A stretch of DNA of 18,683 nt from Methanosarcinales archaeon (GTDB taxonomy: Archaea > Halobacteriota > Methanosarcinia > Methanosarcinales > EX4572-44): positions 1 to 18,683 of the forward strand of contig RXIJ01000060.1 of assembly GCA_004212095.1 (NCBI GenBank), read 5' to 3'. How positions within the stretch are numbered: position 1 is the stretch's first letter; every line of letters starts with the position of its first letter. The notes beneath the pieces are model-generated. The model was not told the origin of the DNA and did no database searches. It saw only the letters and a program-made list of their open reading frames with translations. Positions 1 to 5,401 of the stretch are shown here, one piece after another. A program made the position numbers and the translations under genes.

Positions 1-2
1 AG

Positions 3-1238
3 ATTCTTGTATTAAACGAGTCGTTTTATCTGTTTAAGAATGCTGATGTTTCAGGTAAAAACAACTGGTCATTACATGAAAATTACAGTCTGTCAGTAAT
101 TGGTATTGATGCTGAAGCATGCCCAAGACAGGTGTGGCTTCAGCTCAGCAAAAACGATACGCCAGTGGATAGTAAAATAATCTGTGGTTGGAAAGGCTAT
201 TATAATTATAGCAAGAATGGAAGCCTGATTATAACTTCCAGGGTGCGCGATGTTTTCAAAGGATTCGAGGGTGCACTTGTAACACTTGATAATGTGTACC
301 AGTACTCAGACACAATGCACACCGAGTTGATGAACAATACCTCTCATTCATACCAGACAGGAAATTTGAAAGGTGTTAATTGGTCATTACATGAAAATTA
401 CAGCCTGTCAATGGGTGGGGTTGATGCTAAAACACCTCCGAGACAGGTGTGGCTAAGGCTGAACAAAAACAACGCGACAGTTGATGAAAAGGTACTGACA
501 ACTATAGATAACTACACGTATTACAAAAATGAGAAGTTAATATTTACAGCATACATAGATTCTATTTTTGCAGGCGTTACTACCGATATGGTACAGTTAA
601 AACAGGTACGGCAGTATTCAGAAAGTGGGACACTTCTAATGGATACAAACGAAAAGACACTGGTTGCACCATCCCCTGCACAAAGTGAACACAACAAAGG
701 GGTTATTCTCTACAATTCACACTGGAATAAAATATCAAACAATTTAATAAAATCGCATTTTTGTGGAATAAATGCAAAAGATTCGAGTAACAACACGCTC
801 ACGAATAACACCGTGTCTGACAACGACTACGGAATCAAGCTGGAAGATTCAAGCAACAACCTCCTTTACCACAACAATCTCATCAACAACACCAACAACA
901 ACGCTTATGACTCAGGCACCAACCAGTGGAACACCTCAACCGTTGGCAACTATTACTCAGACTACACAGGAAGCGACAACAACAGCGACGGTATCGGCGA
1001 CACTTCGTATCAGATTCCAGGCGAAAGAAACATTGATTATTTCCCTCTGATGCATCCATGGGAAAAAACACCACTGAAAGGCGACCTTGACGGCGATTCC
1101 CAGATCACGTCAACAGATGCTGCAATCGCACTTCAAATAGCAGTCGGCAGCCTCCCTTTCGACGATGCTGCTGATGTTAGTGGTGACGGCAGGGTTTCAT
1201 CACTTGACGCCCTCGCCATTTTACAGATGGTAACATGA
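3..1238 (+). CDS. S-layer repeat / NosD beta-helix / dockerin surface protein (5' end missing)
   Basis: The frame is open from base 3, so the N-terminus lies outside the window and the first start codon visible inside it (GTG at 132) is not the real start; 411 residues are visible. The first ~215 residues contain two copies of an S-layer-type duplication repeat, recognisable by NWSLHENYSLS followed by PRQVWL and a KNxxxVD stretch. Next comes an Asn-rich parallel beta-helix of the NosD/CASH type (repeats such as NNTVSDNDYGIKLEDSSNN, then YYSDYTG and GIGDTSYQIP). The last ~54 residues are a type I dockerin with two calcium-loop segments, GDLDGDSQITSTDAA and ADVSGDGRVSSLDALA. By family knowledge this is a secreted cell-surface protein whose dockerin would dock onto a cohesin partner. 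No PGF-CTERM sorting tail is present; the protein ends directly after the dockerin. Any signal peptide would be upstream. Confidence 0.85.
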   Translation: MLVLNESFYLFKNADVSGKNNWSLHENYSLSVIGIDAEACPRQVWLQLSKNDTPVDSKIICGWKGYYNYSKNGSLIITSRVRDVFKGFEGALVTLDNVYQYSDTMHTELMNNTSHSYQTGNLKGVNWSLHENYSLSMGGVDAKTPPRQVWLRLNKNNATVDEKVLTTIDNYTYYKNEKLIFTAYIDSIFAGVTTDMVQLKQVRQYSESGTLLMDTNEKTLVAPSPAQSEHNKGVILYNSHWNKISNNLIKSHFCGINAKDSSNNTLTNNTVSDNDYGIKLEDSSNNLLYHNNLINNTNNNAYDSGTNQWNTSTVGNYYSDYTGSDNNSDGIGDTSYQIPGERNIDYFPLMHPWEKTPLKGDLDGDSQITSTDAAIALQIAVGSLPFDDAADVSGDGRVSSLDALAILQMVT

Positions 1239-1280
1239 GTGATTAACTTCTGAATGGCAAGGATATTTATTCTTGCCTCA

Positions 1281-1301
1281 CTGCACAACTCCGTTGTGCA
1301 G
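1281..1301. repeat. Palindromic hairpin 1 (9-bp stem, 3-nt loop)
   Basis: CTGCACAAC and GTTGTGCAG form a perfect 9-bp stem around a TCC loop. It lies between the dockerin gene and pelota and is the first of three such palindromes in about 110 bases. There is no T-run after it, so it does not look like a simple terminator. Confidence 0.8.
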
Positions 1302-1315
1302 AAATACTGGTAACT

Positions 1316-1336
1316 CTCGATTGCAAAGCAATCGAG
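1316..1336. repeat. Palindromic hairpin 2 (9-bp stem, 3-nt loop)
   Basis: CTCGATTGC and GCAATCGAG form a perfect stem around AAA. It is flanked by ACT on the left and TGCAG on the right, as is the related hairpin at 1369-1389 (ACT and TGCG). Confidence 0.85.
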
Positions 1337-1368
1337 TGCAGTAAAAATAATACCGGTAACCTTTAACT

Positions 1369-1389
1369 CTCGACTACGGAGTAGTCGAG
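1369..1389. repeat. Palindromic hairpin 3 (9-bp stem, 3-nt loop)
   Basis: CTCGACTAC and GTAGTCGAG form a perfect stem around GGA. Relative to hairpin 2, two stem positions differ and both are matched by changes on the opposite arm, so pairing is conserved. It ends about 40 bases before the pelota start and would lie in or just upstream of the pelota leader. Confidence 0.85.
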
Positions 1390-1429
1390 TGCGTAAGGCT
1401 ATTATGTCGTTGAATAGATATACTATATT

Positions 1430-2479
1430 GTGAAGGTTACAAAGCGTGTTTTAAAAGATTTTGAAGGCGAGATTGGACTTGTGCCTGAGTCGCTGGATGA
1501 TTTGTGGCACTTGAAATATATAGTCGAGCCCGGGGATATGGTGTTTTCGGTAACAAAACGCAAGGTTGAAGCTGCCAGTGATAAGATTCGCCCTGAAAAA
1601 ATGGAAAAACAGACGATACGACTTGGGGTGCGTGTCGAACGCATCGAGTTCCACCGTTTTTCCAACAGACTGCGCATTCACGGAGTCATCGAATCAAGCA
1701 TGGATACTGGTTCGTACCATACCTTGAATATTGAAGTTAGAACACAGCTATCCATTATAAAAACATGGCAGTCCGATCAGATCGAGCGGATCAAAGAAGC
1801 GGTTGCTGAAGCGAAACGTCCGAGTGTAATTATTGTCACAATAGAAGAAGGCGAAGCATCGATTGGTGTGGTGAGACAATTCGCTGTAGAAGAATTTTCA
1901 GACATCAAACAATCGTTGGGCAAAGGCGAGGGCGACTACCGGGGATTGTTTTTTGATGAAGTTGTAAATCGGTTATCTACTATAGCAGGTCAAGCAGATG
2001 CACTGGTGCTTGCAGGACCTGGTTTTACAAAAGAAGATTTTCTCAAAGTACTGAAAACACGTGCACCGGAAATTGCTAATAAGACGAAAATCGAGGATAC
2101 TGCATCGATTGGCGTCTCTGGTTTCCAGGAGGTGCTTCGAAGAGGTGCTGTGGAGCGAATTTCAGAGTCCAGTCGCCTTGCAAGAGAGACACAATTGATA
2201 GAGAATTTGCTTCTTAAAATCTCAACAAACGGCGCTGCCACCTATGGCTGGACTTATGTACGCCGTGCCTTTGATTTTGGTGCCATTCACACCCTACTTA
2301 TAGCAGACGAATACCTGCGATGCCAAAGAGAGTCCGGAGAAACAAATATAGATCGCTTCCTTCAAAAAGTGGAGCAAAACCGCGGCAAGATTATGGTATT
2401 CAGCACGGAATTTGAACCCGGCAAAAGATTAGTTGGGCTTGGTGGTGTGGCAGCAATCTTGCGATTCAAAATAGATTGA
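1430..2479 (+). CDS. pelA: Pelota (aPelota/Dom34), mRNA surveillance factor
   Basis: A 349-residue protein, the usual length for archaeal pelota. The start is GTG in the series VKVTKRVLKDFEGEIGLVPE; the nearby ATG at 1404 is out of frame. The N-terminal ~130 residues form the Sm-like pelota domain (including MEKQTIRLGVRVERIEFH). The middle eRF1_2-like domain contains SVIIVTIEEGEASIGVVRQ and a region near LVLAGPGFTKEDF. The C-terminal eRF1_3-like domain covers the part with AFDFGAIHTLLIADE and ends in GVAAILRF. By family knowledge pelota works with aEF1A and ABCE1 to rescue stalled ribosomes and lacks the GGQ release motif; none is seen here. It stands alone, preceded by three hairpins, and no good Shine-Dalgarno sequence is visible before the GTG. 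Confidence 0.95.
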   Translation: MKVTKRVLKDFEGEIGLVPESLDDLWHLKYIVEPGDMVFSVTKRKVEAASDKIRPEKMEKQTIRLGVRVERIEFHRFSNRLRIHGVIESSMDTGSYHTLNIEVRTQLSIIKTWQSDQIERIKEAVAEAKRPSVIIVTIEEGEASIGVVRQFAVEEFSDIKQSLGKGEGDYRGLFFDEVVNRLSTIAGQADALVLAGPGFTKEDFLKVLKTRAPEIANKTKIEDTASIGVSGFQEVLRRGAVERISESSRLARETQLIENLLLKISTNGAATYGWTYVRRAFDFGAIHTLLIADEYLRCQRESGETNIDRFLQKVEQNRGKIMVFSTEFEPGKRLVGLGGVAAILRFKID

Positions 2480-2683
2480 TGAGTGGAATATGCTCAACAT
2501 ATTGTGGTAAAGACACGGAATTTCATAGATTCAAATATAAATTTTTGTGAACTGTCACTTGGATTTTCCAGACAAAACACCGAAACTTTCAAGCTAAAAG
2601 AAGGGGCGCAATTTTTCAAAAAGAGTAAAATCTGTCAAAATTGGGATGTATTATTTTGGAATTAACGCACTATAAAGTTAAGA

Positions 2684-2698
2684 TTTTTGTTTATGTTT
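2684..2698 (+). terminator. Possible T-rich terminator downstream of pelota
   Basis: TTTTTGTTTATGTTT follows pelota by about 200 bases, in the convergent gap before the minus-strand gene at 2716. Archaeal RNA polymerase can terminate at such T-runs without a hairpin. The rest of 2480-2715 holds no convincing gene; it is AT-rich. Confidence 0.3.
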
Positions 2699-2715
2699 AA
2701 AGTCGCCAGGTGTCT

Positions 2716-2865
2716 TTAATCTCTTTTTATTGTTAGTTTTACCTCTTTCCATTCACCCACGCCTTTAAGGCTTTGCAAGCTTCCGGATATAGTGTTTTGG
2801 AAGAAGTTCTCAATAAATTCGTTTAAAGGTAACTCTCTGTCATCAATTAGCAGTGTAACACTCAT
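2716..2865 (-). CDS. Small conserved archaeal protein, unknown function
   Basis: A 49-residue protein if the ATG at 2865 is used, giving MSVTLLIDDRELPLNEFIEN. An in-frame GTG at 2907 would add 14 residues, but these look less protein-like and neither start has a clear ribosome-binding site. The pattern of a beta-strand, an Asp-rich turn, PLNEFIxxFFQNTISGSLQSLKGV and a final charged strand resembles small uncharacterised archaeal proteins with a PLNEFV-type core. It follows the JAMM protease gene on the same strand with a gap of about 45-85 bases, so the two are probably cotranscribed. It does not end in Gly-Gly, so it is unlikely to be a SAMP-type ubiquitin-like substrate of that protease. 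Confidence 0.6.
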   Translation of the reverse strand: MSVTLLIDDRELPLNEFIENFFQNTISGSLQSLKGVGEWKEVKLTIKRD

Positions 2866-2951
2866 AATTTGTATACTGTTCTTAATAGTATTATATTTTT
2901 CGGGCACTTCAGAGTTTTCATATTACCTTCTGCGAAAGCGAAATTGTGCGG

Positions 2952-3341
2952 TTACCTGACCTGTAGTATGCGTTTTGCACCTGTGCTGTCATAGCATGTC
3001 CAGCTCTCTGTTGAGTATGGTGCACCTACAATGATGTGACAGCTTCCAGTTCTTGCAAAAAGCCCAAGGTCTGCTGGCGATGGGGTAGTATTTGGTGTTG
3101 GATGGCTGTGGATTGTACCGGCAATGCGCATATTTGGAAGCATGTACAAATGGAGTACTGCTGACACTTCCGAGGAAGTGGTGCCTGGTAAAAATATTAC
3201 TTCTACTATGGTGTTATCCTCTGCACGCAGCAACCCTGCAAATTCCGCAGGTGCTGTAGATCTACAGACTTCAAGGATAAAGAGAAGCGTATCTTTTGAT
3301 ATATACTTTATATTCACTGGTTTATTCATGTATGAGACCAT
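2952..3341 (-). CDS. JAMM/MPN+ zinc metalloprotease
   Basis: A 129-residue single-domain protein, about the size of the archaeal JAMM core. The full catalytic signature is present: Glu33 (AEFAGLL), His78-Ser-His80, Ser88 and Asp91, the last four in GTIHSHPTPNTTPSPADLG, matching HxH-x7-S-x2-D. The two His and the Asp would bind zinc and Glu33 would be the general acid/base. By family knowledge, archaeal members of this type remove ubiquitin-like SAMP proteins or act in sulfur-carrier maturation; the substrate here is unknown. A second in-frame ATG four codons downstream is an alternative start. It is followed by a small conserved protein on the same strand, and no SAMP, E1-like or MoaD gene is in the window. 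Confidence 0.85.
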   Translation of the reverse strand: MVSYMNKPVNIKYISKDTLLFILEVCRSTAPAEFAGLLRAEDNTIVEVIFLPGTTSSEVSAVLHLYMLPNMRIAGTIHSHPTPNTTPSPADLGLFARTGSCHIIVGAPYSTESWTCYDSTGAKRILQVR

Positions 3342-3489
3342 GTTTATACTTTTTCACTGTCGGGACAAAATAATTATGGAATTAAAACAATTTAGAGTAC
3401 TCCCGTTGTTGTAGCCAATAAAATCCATGCAGTTTTATTTAGTGTCTATCGATAAAGTTTTGTGGTGAAAGAAGTAGTATAGAACAAAG

Positions 3490-4416
3490 ATGAGATGCTT
3501 TGAATGTTGTAGTGGTTTAAAACGCAGGGCTTGCCTGTATGTACTGCTTGCTATATTTACAGCTATTATCTTGTTTGCAGTGTTTTTTAGCAACTCCCCA
3601 GGGGAGGAAGTTTTTCAGGTAAGCGATTGTGGTGTGCTCAGTATTGAAGGGCGGATGCCAATAGATTGTGTGGAACGTCTCGTTGAAGAGGACACTGCTT
3701 ACACCCTCAGTGAAATAGATTTACATGCTAACGATGGTTATGTGATTTCTGCACTGTTTAGAGTGCCTAAAACAGAAGAACAGTTGTGTGGGGCAGTAAT
3801 TCTCCCGGGGGCTACAGTAAGTAAAGAAGGCGGGCAGCATCTTGCAGGAGAGCTTGCAGGGATCGGATATGCATCGATCGCGCTTGACCAGCGAAACCTG
3901 TGTGTGATCGATTTTGAAAAGGACTATCAATTGTTTGCATCAGGTGATGTTCCAGCTGAATACCTGATGCTGTCTGATGCTTTGCATGCAGTGGACTTTC
4001 TCATATCGCAGCCGGAAGTCGATGCTCGGAAAATTATTATTATCGGAGAGAGTAATGGAGGACGCATTGCCATAATCGCAGCAGCCATGCACCAAGAAAT
4101 ACGCATGGTAATCGGAATTAGTACCAGTGGCTATAATACTGGAGAGCAGATTCCCAAAAACGCACCAGACAATATGCGAAAATTCTATTACTCAATTGAT
4201 CCTGATACCTATCTGCCACTGCTGCCACCTAAAAAACTTGTATTGATACATGCAGACAACGACCCAATTATACCGCTTGAACTTGCAGAACGCACATATC
4301 AAAAGGCAGATGAGCCAAAAGCTTTGCACGTTGTGTCAGGGAATATGCATGGGTATGGTAACCAGATGCAGCCTGTACTAAAAAAAGAACTTTTATCATT
4401 CAGAAAAGCCAGATAG
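3490..4416 (+). CDS. Membrane-anchored alpha/beta hydrolase
   Basis: A 308-residue protein. Residues ~15-33 form one hydrophobic helix preceded by KRR, so the catalytic domain is predicted to face outside. The rest is an alpha/beta hydrolase: a likely oxyanion-region strand (AVILPGATV, ~102-110), the nucleophile elbow GESNGG with Ser188, the acid in HADNDPIIP (Asp258) and the catalytic His in GNMHGYG (His287). This is the dienelactone hydrolase/acyl-peptidase type of fold; substrate cannot be inferred, and esterase or peptidase are both possible. The N-terminal tail is unusually Cys-rich (MRCFECCSGLKRRAC). It stands alone, divergent from the JAMM gene and convergent with the gene at 4465. Confidence 0.8.
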   Translation: MRCFECCSGLKRRACLYVLLAIFTAIILFAVFFSNSPGEEVFQVSDCGVLSIEGRMPIDCVERLVEEDTAYTLSEIDLHANDGYVISALFRVPKTEEQLCGAVILPGATVSKEGGQHLAGELAGIGYASIALDQRNLCVIDFEKDYQLFASGDVPAEYLMLSDALHAVDFLISQPEVDARKIIIIGESNGGRIAIIAAAMHQEIRMVIGISTSGYNTGEQIPKNAPDNMRKFYYSIDPDTYLPLLPPKKLVLIHADNDPIIPLELAERTYQKADEPKALHVVSGNMHGYGNQMQPVLKKELLSFRKAR

Positions 4417-4464
4417 ATAATCTCGTATTTATATATAAAAATAAGCTCGAAACAAATATTAGGG

Positions 4465-5202
4465 TCACTCTTTTATCACTGTATTTTTGAGTATGCCAAC
4501 ATGTTCTATCTCTACTTCTATCCGGTCCTTATCAAATAGTTCACCAACTCCAACTGGCGTGCCTGTTGCTATAACATCTCCTTTCTCAAGTGTCATGATG
4601 TTTGATATGAATTCAATAACTTCTGGTATACTGAAGATCATGTTCCTGGTGTTAGAGTCTTGTTTGACTTTTCCATTCACACGCGTTTTGATGCTGAGGT
4701 TGTGTGGATCAATGTCAGTAACAATGTAGGGTCCGATTGGTGCAAACGTGTCGTATCCTTTTGCCCGTGTCCATTGTCCATCTACTCGCTGGAAATCCCG
4801 TGCTGTGATATCATTGAAGCATGTGTACCCAAGGATGACGTCATCTGCTTTTTTTACTTTGATGTTTTTGCAGCGTTTTCCGATAATGACTGCAAGTTCT
4901 GCTTCGTAATCGAGTTGTTTTACTGTCTCGGGATAGATGATTTTGTCGTTGTGGGCAATCATTGCTGAAGGTGGTTTTAAGAATATGAGTGGTTTCTCTG
5001 GTGTTTCCATGTTGACTTCTTCTGCATGATCCTTGTAGTTTAAACCAAGACAGACGATCTTACTTGGTTTTGTGGGCGGGAGTATTGTTAGCTGTGATAT
5101 GTTGTAGGTGTCTTCGCACAGTCCACGAGTTGTACACGCGGTGCATCCTTTAACATTAGCATAAAACGTTTTCTCTCTATACTTGAAATGTCCGATTATC
5201 AT
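4465..5202 (-). CDS. Fumarylacetoacetate hydrolase (FAH) family enzyme
   Basis: A 245-residue protein starting at the ATG at 5202; a TTG two codons upstream is less likely. The FAH fold is clear: IVCLGLNYKDHAEE at the domain start, the metal ligands Glu100 and Glu102 in DYEAELAVIIG, Asp131 in CFNDITARDFQ, then KGYDTFAPIGP and the C-terminal GDVIATGTPVGVGEL. Known members hydrolyse or decarboxylate 2-oxo acids such as acylpyruvates, fumarylpyruvate or oxaloacetate, or hydrate 2-oxopent-4-enoate; which reaction occurs here cannot be read from sequence. The N-terminal extension carries Cys20, Cys23 and Cys29 (GCTACTTRGLC), not typical of the family. The region upstream of the start contains a hairpin of the 1281-1389 family. 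Confidence 0.88.
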   Translation of the reverse strand: MIIGHFKYREKTFYANVKGCTACTTRGLCEDTYNISQLTILPPTKPSKIVCLGLNYKDHAEEVNMETPEKPLIFLKPPSAMIAHNDKIIYPETVKQLDYEAELAVIIGKRCKNIKVKKADDVILGYTCFNDITARDFQRVDGQWTRAKGYDTFAPIGPYIVTDIDPHNLSIKTRVNGKVKQDSNTRNMIFSIPEVIEFISNIMTLEKGDVIATGTPVGVGELFDKDRIEVEIEHVGILKNTVIKE

Positions 5203-5232
5203 TATCAATCCTGCACTCGATTATTTGCACAA

Positions 5233-5253
5233 CTCGACTACTTTGTAGTCGAG
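5233..5253. repeat. Palindromic hairpin 4, same stem as hairpin 3
   Basis: CTCGACTAC and GTAGTCGAG form a perfect 9-bp stem around TTT. The stem is identical to that at 1369-1389 but the loop differs. The element is in the opposite orientation: GAGAGTT follows it here, the complement of the AACTCTC that opens the earlier copy. CTGCACTCGATT at 5211-5222 also matches, in reverse, the right flank of hairpin 2. It sits about 30 bases upstream of the FAH start. Confidence 0.85.
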
Positions 5254-5302
5254 AGTTGAATGCTACTGTTTATTTTCTACTCACGTTATATGTAATATTG
5301 TG

Positions 5303-5319
5303 TAATCAAAAGTTGATTA
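5303..5319. promoter_or_regulatory. Inverted repeat, possible operator upstream of ppdK
   Basis: TAATCAA and TTGATTA form a perfect 7-bp inverted repeat around AAG. It lies about 20 bases upstream of the TATA-like box at 5340, where archaeal activators commonly bind. A dyad of this size suits a dimeric helix-turn-helix regulator. No regulator gene is adjacent. Confidence 0.45.
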
Positions 5320-5339
5320 TCAAGATTCGTTAACCATTC

Positions 5340-5347
5340 ATTATATG
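5340..5347 (+). promoter_or_regulatory. TATA-like box of ppdK
   Basis: ATTATATG lies about 60 bases upstream of the ppdK ATG. Placing transcription start about 26 bases downstream gives a leader of roughly 35 bases. Confidence 0.4.
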
Positions 5348-5401
5348 AGAAAAACCTTTCCCCAAAAACGTTATTAGTAATAAAAAGAACATGTAGAGTT
5401 C

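Noticed and set aside
772..1050. 92-codon Thr-rich plus-strand frame
   Set aside because: It is a shadow of the Asn-rich beta-helix part of the surface protein, produced by AAC-rich codons read in another frame.
1281..1389. Hairpins as intrinsic terminators of the dockerin gene
   Set aside because: No T-run follows any of them, archaeal termination does not need hairpins, and a related copy lies upstream of a gene at 5233-5253.
2483..2665. 60-codon plus-strand frame after pelota
   Set aside because: It starts with GTG, has no ribosome-binding site, low-complexity composition and no recognisable motif; more likely AT-rich spacer.
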